Assembly: GCA_903887095.1 (NCBI GenBank)
Contig: CAISOQ010000308.1
Location: 1 to 12,198, forward strand
Length of the DNA: 12,198 nucleotides
Direction of reading: 5' to 3'
Origin: an uncultured Flavobacteriia bacterium
Lineage (GTDB): Bacteria > Bacteroidota > Bacteroidia > Flavobacteriales_D > Crocinitomicaceae
In this document: positions 1-6,428 of the stretch, piece after piece
Layout of the letters: the number at the start of each line of letters is the position of its first letter
How positions within the stretch are numbered: the stretch's first letter is position 1
The notes under the pieces: model-generated
What the model saw: only the letters and a program-made list of their open reading frames with translations
Database searches by the model: none
Told to the model about the DNA's origin: nothing
Translations under genes and position numbers: made by a program

Positions 1-312
1 ATCGTCTTTGCCATAATCGTGATCATCCCACGTTGCGATGATCGGCACACTGTCTTCCAGCAATTGAAAATTTTTGTTTCTTCTCAGTTTGCGGTACTTC
101 TTCTTCAGAACCGACATTTTATCAGTGTCTCCATATATATTGTCTCCGAGGAAAATAAATAAGTCTGGTTGATGTTCCACTACGGTCTGAAATATTTTCA
201 GGGGTTTATCCTGATGCCCGCAGGAACCAAAGGCAATGCGTGAAACTTCAGTTTGTCCAACAGCACGATGAAGAGAGAAGCCTATTAGTATGAAAAGAAG
301 CGATTTATGCAT
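1..312 (-). CDS. PhoD-like metallophosphatase (alkaline phosphatase D family), 3' part missing
   Basis: Partial gene. The first 104 residues are read on the minus strand from ATG 310-312, and the rest lies beyond the left edge. Residues 1-20 (MHKSLLFILIGFSLHRAVGQ) form a signal peptide, so the enzyme is exported. The start of the mature protein carries an FGSC motif (28-31). FLGDNIYGD follows at 54-62, with a metal-binding Asp and Asn, and ATWDDHDYGKDD closes the visible part at 93-104. These are the typical N-terminal blocks of PhoD-type metallophosphoesterases, which hydrolyse phosphomonoesters or diesters outside the cytoplasm using a metal centre. The C-terminal metal-binding His residues are not visible, so completeness cannot be judged. 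A perfect TAnnTTTG element stands 18 bp upstream of the ATG. The gene is divergent from the histidine kinase. The family call is firm; the substrate is unknown. Confidence 0.9.
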   Translation of the reverse strand, partial: MHKSLLFILIGFSLHRAVGQTEVSRIAFGSCGHQDKPLKIFQTVVEHQPDLFIFLGDNIYGDTDKMSVLKKKYRKLRRNKNFQLLEDSVPIIATWDDHDYGKDD

Positions 313-330
313 TTCTTATTTTTTGAATGT

Positions 331-338
331 CAAAGTTA
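331..338 (-). promoter_or_regulatory. -7 promoter element (TAnnTTTG) of the phoD-like gene
   Basis: Read on the minus strand this is TAACTTTG, a perfect match to the Bacteroidota housekeeping -7 consensus TAnnTTTG. It implies a short leader of roughly 14 nt before the ATG at 312. No convincing -33 TTG is visible at the usual distance. Confidence 0.55.
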
Positions 339-367
339 AGCAAGAAGTAGAATTGAGTTTAATTTTC

Positions 368-396
368 TTGGCACTCTCAAATTTATAGTAATTTCA
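368..396 (+). promoter_or_regulatory. possible promoter of the membrane histidine kinase
   Basis: TTG at 368-370 is followed after 18 bp by TAATTTCA at 389-396. This resembles a -33 TTG with an imperfect TAnnTTTG. If used, transcription would start almost at the ATG (402), giving a nearly leaderless mRNA, which lowers confidence. Nothing else stands out in the 89-bp divergent gap. Confidence 0.25.
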
Positions 397-401
397 AGGC
401 A

Positions 402-1604
402 ATGAATTTTATCACGCGATTAATTAATATTGGTGCCTTTCCAAGTAATGATGTTTTCCAAAACCGATTGGTGAAGGCCGTAAACATCATAAATATAAAT
501 GCGATTGTTTGTCTTATCGTAACGGCTTTGTACGGGCAGTTTATTTTTAAGAATGAAACGAGTTTTTACATTCTTTTCGCATGCCCGATCTATATTACTT
601 CACTCATTTTTAATAGGCTTAAGCGCACAATGTTGGCTTTTTCCTTGATGTTTTTTACGAGTTCAACGCTTATGGCGATTTACTGCATTCGAACAGGGGA
701 GGAATCGTATACGCACATTCATTTTACGTTAATGATAACAGGTATTTCTTTGTTGTTCAGAAGATTAGAAAACCGAATTCACTTTTATGTAAATGCGATT
801 TATTTGATTTTGTGCATCCTGTTGGTTTTTGTTAGTTTTCAAACTGGGTTTTTAAATTTTTTAGTTGATCAACGGGTAGATCCAGCGCAACAGCGCCATC
901 TTAATTTCGTGTATTTAATCATCTGTTCCATTATTTTTTCATCTGTTATCGCGATTACACATCAAACGCAGCAAAAGGCCTTAGAGCATTCGCTGCAGGA
1001 ACAAAAGGTTCTGTTGGCAGAAGTCAATCACCGGGTAAAAAATAACTTAGCGGTGATTGTCAGTTTGCTAAATATGCAAATGAATAGCTCGAAAAACAAG
1101 GAAACAAAAAATGCGATTCAGGTCGTTCACAACAGAATAATGTCAATGGCACTGGTACACCAAAAGATGTATCAAAATAAAAGTGCAATTGCCGTAGAAT
1201 TGGAAACCTATATTACGGAATTGGTTGCAGAAATTAAAAATTCAGTGGCACTTCAACAAGATATTGAAGTAACAATGGAAGTAGAACCCATTAACATTGA
1301 TGTTTCTGTTGCCATACCCTTGGGTTTGATTTTAAATGAAATCATTACGAATGCGATAAAGCATGCTTTTGATGATACGTTGCAACCTAAGATTGACATT
1401 AGATTGAAAATAGCGAACGATCAAATGATTGAGCTTACGGTGAAGGATAACGGAAAAGGAATGATAATAGAAGAAAGAGATGAAGATGCTGGTATGGGAT
1501 TGAACTTGATTGAAGCTTTGACGGATCAAATTGATGGAAAATGTGATTTTGAATATGAAAATGGACTAGTTTTTCATTTGTCAATACCAGCTCCTAAAGA
1601 TTAA
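402..1604 (+). CDS. Six-TM sensor histidine kinase, HisKA_2/HATPase_c type
   Basis: A 400-residue membrane histidine kinase. Residues 1-187 hold about six hydrophobic spans (roughly 28-49, 53-71, 75-95, 104-118, 126-147, 166-187) joined by short loops, with no sizeable extracytoplasmic domain. The sensor is therefore the membrane bundle itself. A short linker (188-203) leads to the dimerisation/phosphoacceptor helix with EVNHRVKNNL, where H210 is the predicted phosphorylated His. This H-box is that of the HisKA_2 group (related to HWE kinases) rather than classical HisKA. The ATP-binding domain has the N box NEIITNAIKHAF (312-323), the G1 box DNGKG (349-353) and the G2 box GMGLNLI (365-371 region). 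All key residues are present, so it should be active. There is no receiver domain, and no response-regulator gene lies beside it, so the partner and signal are unknown. The serine hydrolase follows 82 bp downstream on the same strand, but cotranscription is unproven. Confidence 0.93.
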   Translation: MNFITRLINIGAFPSNDVFQNRLVKAVNIININAIVCLIVTALYGQFIFKNETSFYILFACPIYITSLIFNRLKRTMLAFSLMFFTSSTLMAIYCIRTGEESYTHIHFTLMITGISLLFRRLENRIHFYVNAIYLILCILLVFVSFQTGFLNFLVDQRVDPAQQRHLNFVYLIICSIIFSSVIAITHQTQQKALEHSLQEQKVLLAEVNHRVKNNLAVIVSLLNMQMNSSKNKETKNAIQVVHNRIMSMALVHQKMYQNKSAIAVELETYITELVAEIKNSVALQQDIEVTMEVEPINIDVSVAIPLGLILNEIITNAIKHAFDDTLQPKIDIRLKIANDQMIELTVKDNGKGMIIEERDEDAGMGLNLIEALTDQIDGKCDFEYENGLVFHLSIPAPKD

Positions 1605-1673
1605 AGTTTTATTATTAAATATTCCTTGTTGATTATAATCTGAAATAAGTAAAAAGCAAGCGTGACTTGTTCT

Positions 1674-1681
1674 TAGCTTTA
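1674..1681 (+). promoter_or_regulatory. weak -7-like element upstream of the serine hydrolase
   Basis: TAGCTTTA differs from TAnnTTTG only in its last base and lies directly before the GTG start (1687). No -33 element is evident, and a start site so close to the initiation codon would leave almost no leader. It may be coincidental. Confidence 0.2.
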
Positions 1682-1686
1682 TTTCT

Positions 1687-2877
1687 GTGAAACAAATCCT
1701 TTTTTTGTCTTTGATTGTTGGGTTTTTCTGGACGGTAAATTCCTGCGAAACTGCTGTGGAGAAAAGAAATAGGCTCTATGATCGAATTAGTCGACATGAA
1801 ATAAAACTGATCCCTGATTTTCGTGTTCCCACAAAAAAAGAACTCAAGGAAAAGAAAAAATATGCATTTCAATTTTACAAGAATATTCTCGGGCCGGATG
1901 TCTTTAACGGTCAATTTCTTGTAGCAAAAAACGGAAAAGTATTCTTCTACAAAGCACAAGGTTATTCGAATTTTCGAGAGAAAAAAATGGTCGATGCACA
2001 TACGCCATTGCATGTGGCTTCGGTTAGCAAAGTTGCAACGGCTTTGTGCGTATTGCGACTGGTGGATAAAAAACTGATTCGATTGGATGCAGATATTCGA
2101 AGATACCTCCCAGAAATACCTTACAAAGGAATCACAGTGCGTATGTTATTGAATCACCGAAGTGGCATTCCTTATTACGGTTACTTTACTTATGGCAATT
2201 GGAAGTTAAGCAATAAATTACACAATCATGATGTGTTGAATTTATTGAAGGAGCATAAGTTTCCGCTTAATTTCAGATCCGATGCGAAGTTTGCTTATTG
2301 CAATACCAATTTCTCTTTGTTAGCCTTAATCATCGAAAAGGTGACGAGAAAGTCATTTCCAGCAGCAATGCGCGCGTACATTTTTGAGCCACTTCACATG
2401 GAAGATTCATTCATCTTAAGCGACGAAATGAATGTAATGGAAATTTCACAGTCTTACAATTCTGGTATGGTGCCGCAAGCATTTGATTACCTCGACGCCG
2501 TTTATGGGGATAAAAACCTTTACACTACTGCACACGATCTTTTAAAAATGGACATGGCTACTTACTCGAATGATTTCCTAAGTGATTCATTGAGAAAGCA
2601 GATGTATAAAGGGTATAGCTACGAAAATGAAGGCGTCAACAATTACGGTTTAGGGATACGTATGAAAGAAATGCCCGGTCGTAGTTCATTCTTTTTCCAT
2701 ACCGGCTGGTGGCATGGGAATACCACCTGCTACGGTTCATTAAGGAAAGATACGATTTGTATCGTGGCACTATCGAATAAATATACCCGAAGTGTTTACA
2801 ACATAGGATTGCTTGTAGATAAATATGGAAATTATCCTTACGACTACAAGGAAGATCTTTTAAAGCAAAATTATTGA
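1687..2877 (+). CDS. Lipoprotein serine hydrolase, class C beta-lactamase/esterase fold
   Basis: A 396-residue penicillin-binding-protein-like serine hydrolase. The GTG start gives a short hydrophobic signal sequence ending at Cys20 (VNSC). This is a plausible lipoprotein signal, placing the enzyme on a membrane facing the periplasm or the cell surface. The catalytic SxxK is ASVSK at 111-115 (S112 nucleophile, K115). YCN at 204-206 is the YxN motif, and HTG at 338-340 replaces the KTG box, as is common in esterase-like relatives. The sequence AYCNTNFSLLALIIEKV around the YxN is typical of the family. Members include D-aminopeptidases, peptidoglycan carboxypeptidases, esterases and true lactamases; the sequence does not decide among them. 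A basic, charged linker (about 21-60) separates the lipid anchor from the catalytic domain. The stop lies 7 bp from the end of the convergent slyD-like gene, with no hairpin between them. Confidence 0.87.
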   Translation: MKQILFLSLIVGFFWTVNSCETAVEKRNRLYDRISRHEIKLIPDFRVPTKKELKEKKKYAFQFYKNILGPDVFNGQFLVAKNGKVFFYKAQGYSNFREKKMVDAHTPLHVASVSKVATALCVLRLVDKKLIRLDADIRRYLPEIPYKGITVRMLLNHRSGIPYYGYFTYGNWKLSNKLHNHDVLNLLKEHKFPLNFRSDAKFAYCNTNFSLLALIIEKVTRKSFPAAMRAYIFEPLHMEDSFILSDEMNVMEISQSYNSGMVPQAFDYLDAVYGDKNLYTTAHDLLKMDMATYSNDFLSDSLRKQMYKGYSYENEGVNNYGLGIRMKEMPGRSSFFFHTGWWHGNTTCYGSLRKDTICIVALSNKYTRSVYNIGLLVDKYGNYPYDYKEDLLKQNY

Positions 2878-2884
2878 TTGCTTT

Positions 2885-3391
2885 TTAGTGGTGGTGTCCA
2901 CCTGGTCCGTGCACATGACCATGCGCAATTTCATCAGCTGTTGCAGTGCGAATTTCAGCGATGCTTCCTGAAAAATGAAGGTCTGTATCCGCCAATGGAT
3001 GGTTGAAGTCCATTTTTAAATCTTCTTCATTGATTTCGCGAATAATTCCACGCAATTGATTACCATCGCCATCCGACATTGGAATCATCGCATCTACAGT
3101 GAAATAGTCATGGTCAAATTTTCCTTGCTCATCATGAAAAACATGAAGCGGAATCATAGCGATTTTACTGTCGTCACTTATGCCATAAGCCTCATGTGCC
3201 TCAATATGAAAATCAAATGCATCACCCACCTTCATGCCACTGATATTGGATTCAAATCGAGGAATGATTCCACCAACACCGTAAAGAAATACCATTGGTT
3301 GTTCAGGAGTTGTTTCTTCGATTGTTTCACCTGTTTTGTGGTTTGAAAGCTTGTAGTTCAACGTAACCACCATGTTTTCTGCAATTGTCAT
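2885..3391 (-). CDS. slyD: SlyD-like FKBP-type peptidyl-prolyl isomerase with His-rich tail
   Basis: A 168-residue cytoplasmic peptidyl-prolyl cis-trans isomerase and chaperone of the SlyD group. The FKBP core comprises residues about 1-68 and 125-155. It is interrupted by the insert-in-flap chaperone domain at about 70-124, the hallmark of SlyD rather than plain FKBP12. The signature DFNHPLADTDLHFSG (128-142) is followed by a short His-rich tail, HGHVHGPGGHHH (157-168), able to bind Ni or other metals. That tail is much shorter than in E. coli SlyD. The start was placed at ATG 3389-3391 (MTIAENMVVTLNY) rather than an in-frame ATG 13 codons upstream, because a perfect TAnnTTTG promoter element lies between the two. 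Residues encoded upstream also match nothing in the family. It converges with the serine hydrolase and lies downstream of the tRNA-Val unit on the same strand, with its own promoter. The symbol reflects the domain layout, not proven orthology. Confidence 0.93.
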   Translation of the reverse strand: MTIAENMVVTLNYKLSNHKTGETIEETTPEQPMVFLYGVGGIIPRFESNISGMKVGDAFDFHIEAHEAYGISDDSKIAMIPLHVFHDEQGKFDHDYFTVDAMIPMSDGDGNQLRGIIREINEEDLKMDFNHPLADTDLHFSGSIAEIRTATADEIAHGHVHGPGGHHH

Positions 3392-3417
3392 GCTATTGAT
3401 TTTGTATAAATGAGGCA

Positions 3418-3425
3418 CAAATGTA
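3418..3425 (-). promoter_or_regulatory. -7 promoter element (TAnnTTTG) of the slyD-like gene
   Basis: On the minus strand this reads TACATTTG, a perfect Bacteroidota -7 match. The predicted leader to ATG 3391 is about 20 nt. It lies inside the stretch that a longer reading of slyD (from 3430) would translate, so it decides the start. Confidence 0.6.
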
Positions 3426-3469
3426 CTCAAAAATTAAAGAGTTGAAATTCTAGAAGAACTGATAGAAAC

Positions 3470-3504
3470 AAAAAAGAGAATGCTGCTTTCGCACTCATTC
3501 TCTT
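3470..3504 (-). terminator. Rho-independent terminator of tRNA-Val
   Basis: Arms AAGAGAATG (minus strand, 3504-3496) and CATTCTCTT (3482-3474) form a perfect 9-bp stem with a 13-nt loop. On the minus strand a run of T follows directly (3475-3470). The hairpin begins 10 bp after the mature tRNA 3' end and separates the tRNA from slyD. Confidence 0.8.
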
Positions 3505-3514
3505 CTTAAATCAG

Positions 3515-3589
3515 TGAGCAATACCGGGTTCGAACCAGTGACCCCTACCTTGTCGAGGTAGTGCTCTAAACCAGCTGAGCTAATTGCCC
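3515..3589 (-). tRNA. tRNA-Val, anticodon GAC
   Basis: A 75-nt cloverleaf folds on the minus strand. The acceptor GGGCAAT pairs with ATTGCTC (one G-U), with discriminator A at 3515. The D stem is GCTC/GAGC, the anticodon stem CTACC/GGTAG and the T stem ACTGG/CCGGT with loop TTCGAAC. The 7-nt anticodon loop is TCGACAA, placing GAC at 34-36, so it should read the GUC and GUU valine codons. Position 33 is C instead of the near-universal U (see findings). CCA is not encoded and must be added by tRNA nucleotidyltransferase. A promoter lies just upstream and a terminator just downstream, so it is a single-gene unit. Confidence 0.95.
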
Positions 3590-3598
3590 TTGATGAAA

Positions 3599-3630
3599 CA
3601 AAAGTACTAAAAGCTATTAATTGAGTCACA
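3599..3630 (-). promoter_or_regulatory. Promoter of tRNA-Val (-33 TGTG, -7 TACTTTTG)
   Basis: On the minus strand TGTG (3630-3627) is followed after 20 bp by TACTTTTG (3606-3599), a perfect TAnnTTTG. The -33 half differs from TTTG by one base. Nine bases separate the -7 element from the mature tRNA 5' end, leaving a few nucleotides for RNase P to remove. Confidence 0.65.
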
Positions 3631-3658
3631 CTTCTTTAAAGATTGAAACCTTTAAGCT

Positions 3659-3718
3659 ATTGAACGCATTGAACTCTTGAACGTATTGAACTCTTGAACG
3701 AATTGAACTCTTGAGCTT
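3659..3718. repeat. Short tandem repeat, 17-bp unit (ATTGAACTCTTGAACGN)
   Basis: Two full units (3668-3684 and 3685-3701) differ only at the last base. They are flanked by a partial unit before (ATTGAACGC, 3659-3667) and a diverging third unit after (from 3702, ending TTGAGCTT). Each unit itself consists of two related 8-9-bp halves, TTGAACGN-A and TTGAACTC. The array lies between the tmRNA terminator and the tRNA-Val promoter. No protein is encoded. Function unknown. Confidence 0.8.
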
Positions 3719-3725
3719 TTTTCGC

Positions 3726-3777
3726 AAAAAAAAAAGCCCTGCACAACCTCGGAATCAATCCGTGAGCTACGCAGGGC
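3726..3777 (-). terminator. Rho-independent terminator of tmRNA
   Basis: On the minus strand a GCCCTGC (3777-3771) / GCAGGGC (3742-3736) stem encloses an inner stem-loop around CGGA/TCCG. Ten T follow directly (3735-3726). It starts six bases after the tmRNA discriminator base. This is a textbook intrinsic terminator. Confidence 0.88.
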
Positions 3778-3783
3778 AAAAGG

Positions 3784-4183
3784 TGGAGTCGGAGCGACTC
3801 GAACGCTCGTCCAAACGATGAGTTTTCAAGCTTTCTACATGCTTATTTCCTGATTAGTTTTCGACTATGGGACGGACAGGAACACCCAAATCCATAGCTT
3901 ATGTTCTGTTGTCTTATGAGTGCTTAGAACGATCACACTCACCAGCCCAAAATTTTGAACTCCCAGATATCAGACCTAATGGGCAGAGGCCTGAAGGAAG
4001 TACTTGTCGATCCTACTATACTTCAAATCGATTAAGCCAATTAACATTCAGTTAATTAAGCAGCAAGTGCGTATGACGTATTGTCAATTATTGTTCGTGA
4101 CAAGATATTATAGAGCTTCACCACAACGCTCTGCATGCTGACACTTGACTACCGCTATCGCTGTCAAATCCAAAAACGACCCC
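3784..4183 (-). ncRNA. ssrA: tmRNA (ssrA), one-piece
   Basis: Transfer-messenger RNA, which rescues stalled ribosomes with SmpB and adds a degradation tag. The mature RNA is about 400 nt. The 5' end GGGGTCG pairs over 7 bp (one G-U) with CGACTCC near the 3' end, forming the alanyl acceptor stem. The T arm is GAGCG-TTCGAGT-CGCTC, and the conserved TTGGATTTGACAG block follows the 5' acceptor strand. The tag frame ends TAC GCA CTT GCT GCT TAA (4073-4056), encoding YALAA-stop. Upstream in frame come GAC AAT ACG TCA (DNTS). A tag DNTSYALAA starting at GAC 4085-4083 would match the length of known Bacteroidota tags such as GETNYALAA, but the resume codon is not certain. A pseudoknot-like pairing (GCAGAGC with GCTCT) precedes the tag. 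After the discriminator A the gene has CC then T, so the terminal A of CCA is not encoded. It has its own promoter and terminator. Confidence 0.95.
4056..4085 (-). other. tmRNA tag-peptide frame (…NTSYALAA-stop)
   Basis: On the minus strand the codons are GAC AAT ACG TCA TAC GCA CTT GCT GCT TAA. The YALAA end is the proteolysis-recognition tail typical of tags. Codons further upstream stay open (ATT, ATA, ACA, CGA), so the exact first codon is inferred from the length of related tags, not seen. Confidence 0.7.
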
Positions 4184-4195
4184 AAAGAACTAATA

Positions 4196-4203
4196 CAAAG
4201 ATA
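4196..4203 (-). promoter_or_regulatory. -7 promoter element of ssrA
   Basis: TATCTTTG on the minus strand is a perfect TAnnTTTG. Twelve bases separate it from the mature tmRNA 5' end, allowing a short precursor leader. No clear -33 TTG at the normal spacing was found. Confidence 0.6.
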
Positions 4204-4256
4204 CCACGTATTTTCTCTTAAACGGGAATATTTGCAATTTATAACAATTCGAAATC

Positions 4257-4637
4257 CTACTCGCGAATAATCTTGACTTCTTTTTTCACCACTTTCTTGT
4301 TATCCTTTGAAAGTGTGTCCGCGTCGTTACGGTAGGTGTATACCTTGATTTCTGAATGAACCTCTTCCTTGCTTTTACACGACTCGTCCGAACAGTGTTT
4401 TTTGTGTCCCATGCAGCCGTGTTTACCATGATGCCCTCCTTTGTGGCAAGTAGCCATAGTAATTGATGCAATGATTCCACCAAAAAAGACGAAAATCCCG
4501 AAGCCAACGGATAAAGTTCCAACCGCTTTTGATAACCAACCAAGACCTTCTCTACGCACATAGGATAAAAAATACAAGCCACACATCGAAACAAGCAAGG
4601 CGACGAATAACAAAATGATAATAAATGGACAAAACAT
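4257..4637 (-). CDS. Small two-TM membrane protein with His/Cys-rich segment
   Basis: Not recognised as a named family. The 126-residue protein begins with a hydrophobic span (about 3-25) carrying C3 and C19. A short basic loop (YVRREGLGWLSK, 26-37) leads to a second span (about 40-62). Then comes a soluble segment dense in potential metal ligands: C64, H65, H69, H70, H73, C75, H78, H81, C82 and C87 within 24 residues. The tail (90-126) is charged and lysine-rich, without further Cys. The positive loop between the spans suggests both ends face the periplasm, leaving the ligand-rich part exposed there, but this is inferred. Such a layout fits metal binding or metal/copper homeostasis, though nothing proves it. 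It stands alone between tmRNA and the divergent M1 peptidase, and no clear TAnnTTTG promoter was found. A second open frame in the same stretch lacks any plausible protein character. Confidence 0.75.
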   Translation of the reverse strand: MFCPFIIILLFVALLVSMCGLYFLSYVRREGLGWLSKAVGTLSVGFGIFVFFGGIIASITMATCHKGGHHGKHGCMGHKKHCSDESCKSKEEVHSEIKVYTYRNDADTLSKDNKKVVKKEVKIIRE

Positions 4638-4657
4638 AACTTAAAATTTAGCGAACA

Positions 4658-4680
4658 CTAATTTCCGATAAGTAAATTAG
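4658..4680. repeat. Inverted repeat CTAATTT-N9-AAATTAG
   Basis: Perfect 7-bp arms at 4658-4664 and 4674-4680, 21 bp upstream of the small membrane protein's ATG. The position suits an operator or a 5' UTR hairpin, but the arms are AT-rich and chance cannot be excluded. Confidence 0.3.
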
Positions 4681-4817
4681 ATAACCAAACATTGTTCTGC
4701 GGAAGAAAGAGTTTTCTCATTCAATGGTTTGTATTCAAAACGTTTTTCGAGAATAAAAGGAATATTCAATTGTTTAACAATCTTCTTCGAACAATCTAAA
4801 TTAGTTCAGAGAATTAT

Positions 4818-4827
4818 CGGAGCTCCG
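4818..4827. repeat. Palindrome CGGAGCTCCG upstream of the M1 peptidase
   Basis: A perfect 10-bp, GC-rich palindrome in an AT-rich 223-bp divergent intergenic region. It lies 11 bp before the -7-like element and 33 bp before the ATG. It could be a protein-binding site. No second copy is seen nearby. Confidence 0.35.
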
Positions 4828-4838
4828 CACAAAAACTG

Positions 4839-4846
4839 TATCTTTA
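4839..4846 (+). promoter_or_regulatory. -7-like element upstream of the M1 peptidase
   Basis: TATCTTTA matches TAnnTTTG except for the last base and is 14 bp before ATG 4861. No clear -33 TTG at the right distance. Confidence 0.35.
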
Positions 4847-4860
4847 TTTTGAAAGTGTAA

Positions 4861-6426
4861 ATGATTGTGCAGATGAGAAAAGTATTGTTTCTAGGTTTTA
4901 TAGTTTCAACGTTTCAATTAATGGCTCAGCATCCTCATTTGGATGTGACAAATTATTCCGTGCGTTTGACGGTGAATGATAGCTCAAATCACATAAGAGT
5001 TTATGAATCAATTGATCTCATTAGAGAAACATCCGCCGATTCGGTTATTCTTGATTTGTCTTCTTCCATGAAGGTGGAAAAATTGCTTTGGAATGGAGTG
5101 GAAGCCAATTATTCGCAACAAAATGATTTATTAATCTTGCCACCAAAGAATGATGTGCCCTTGAAGTCATCGATTGATGTTTGGTTCTCGGGAATCCCAG
5201 CAGATGGGCTTATTATTGGAAAAAACAAGTACGGAGATCGAACATTTTTTGGAGACAACTGGCCGAATAGGGCGCATAATTGGTTCGCATGTAATGATCA
5301 TCCTTCGGACAAGGCAATGGTTTCTTTTATTGTAAATGCTCCTGAAAAATACGATGTAGTTGCGAATGGCGCTTTTGTAGGTAAATCTGTTCAAAAAGAC
5401 GGCTCTTTAACCTGGGAATATCGTTCAGGAGTAGTGCTTCCCACAAAGGTTATGGTTGTTGGTATTGCGGAAATGACAATCAAGGATGTGGCCGTAGTGG
5501 ACAGTATACCTGTTTCAAGTGCGGTATATCCCAACAATTCTTCTAAAAGCTTGTATGATCTTGATTTGGCGCCTGAAATACTTAAATTTTACATTGATTA
5601 TTTGGGTGCATATGAATACGAAAAACTATGCAATGTTCAATCCACGACACGCTATGGAGGAATGGAAAATGCAGGATGTATTTTTTATGATGAAAATGCA
5701 CTGAGCGGTAAACGTTCATCGGAACCACTTTTAGCGCATGAGATCGCGCATCAATGGTTTGGTAATTCAGTCTCTGAAAGTGATTGGGAGCACATCTGGC
5801 TCAGTGAAGGTTTTGCCACCTACATGACGAATATTTACCTTGAAAAGAAATTTGGGAAGAAACGATTTTATGATCAATTGAGAATGGATCGGGAAGAGGT
5901 GATCTCGTTTTATAAAAAATACCCTCATCCACTTGTTGAACTTGAAGTTGCAGATATTAATAAGTTACTAAATCCTAATTCCTATCAGAAAGGTGCTTGG
6001 GTTTTACATATGTTGCGCATGAAAGTTGGCGATTCTCTTTTTCATCAAGGAATACGCGATTATTATTCGGTATTTCGACTTTCAAATGCAGATTCTGACG
6101 ATTTTAGGATTGCAATGGAAGAGAGCACGGGCATTGATTTAAGTGAATTTTTTGAAAACTGGTTGCACAAAACAGGACACCCTGTCTTAAAAACAGTTCT
6201 CGATCAAACGGGCGGCAAATCAGTTTTTATTATTCGTCAAGCCCAAGAAGAAGTTTTTCAATTTCCATTGAAGGTGGAATTCACCAATGAAAAAGGAGAA
6301 AAAATTATTCGTGAATTTAAAATTGTCGAACGCGAAATGATTCTGCCTGTAGAACTTGGCGTTGAAAAGGTTTTCTCATACAAGCTAGATCCTGAATTGG
6401 AATTGTTATTTGAAGAGATTAACTAA
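4861..6426 (+). CDS. M1-family zinc aminopeptidase, secreted
   Basis: A 521-residue gluzincin metallopeptidase. The N-terminal beta domain (about 25-215) leads into the catalytic domain. That domain has the substrate-anchoring GGMEN (266-270), the zinc site HEIAH (H293, E294, H297) and the third ligand E316 in LSEGFATY, giving HExxH-x18-E. Y375 in SYQKGAW is the usual transition-state-stabilising Tyr. All catalytic residues are present, so it should remove N-terminal amino acids from peptides. Residues 5-23 (MRKVLFLGF…LMAQ) form a signal peptide; the in-frame ATG at 4873 may be the true start, because the preceding four residues are atypical. The protein is compact: it ends about 80 residues after a short helical region and lacks the large HEAT-like C-terminal domain of long M1 enzymes. 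It ends only 2 bp from the stop of the convergent GAF kinase gene, with no terminator in between. Confidence 0.94.
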   Translation: MIVQMRKVLFLGFIVSTFQLMAQHPHLDVTNYSVRLTVNDSSNHIRVYESIDLIRETSADSVILDLSSSMKVEKLLWNGVEANYSQQNDLLILPPKNDVPLKSSIDVWFSGIPADGLIIGKNKYGDRTFFGDNWPNRAHNWFACNDHPSDKAMVSFIVNAPEKYDVVANGAFVGKSVQKDGSLTWEYRSGVVLPTKVMVVGIAEMTIKDVAVVDSIPVSSAVYPNNSSKSLYDLDLAPEILKFYIDYLGAYEYEKLCNVQSTTRYGGMENAGCIFYDENALSGKRSSEPLLAHEIAHQWFGNSVSESDWEHIWLSEGFATYMTNIYLEKKFGKKRFYDQLRMDREEVISFYKKYPHPLVELEVADINKLLNPNSYQKGAWVLHMLRMKVGDSLFHQGIRDYYSVFRLSNADSDDFRIAMEESTGIDLSEFFENWLHKTGHPVLKTVLDQTGGKSVFIIRQAQEEVFQFPLKVEFTNEKGEKIIREFKIVEREMILPVELGVEKVFSYKLDPELELLFEEIN

Positions 6427-6428
6427 CC

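Noticed and set aside
1651..1681. Possible terminator hairpin between the membrane kinase and the serine hydrolase
   Set aside because: Only short interrupted pairings (CAAG/CTTG and AAAGC/GCTTT) with no T-run after them.
3392..3430. N-terminal extension of the SlyD-like protein by 13 residues
   Set aside because: A perfect TAnnTTTG promoter element falls within the extension, and the extra residues do not resemble the family's N terminus.
3659..3718. CRISPR-like array
   Set aside because: The units are only 17 bp and directly adjacent, without unique spacers, and no cas genes are present.
3867..4055. A 62-codon plus-strand open frame
   Set aside because: It lies wholly inside the tmRNA gene on the opposite strand; its composition reflects RNA structure, not protein.
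4286..4594. Alternative minus-strand frame within the small membrane protein gene
   Set aside because: It lacks coherent membrane spans or domain features, whereas the chosen frame has two spans, a ligand cluster and a charged tail.
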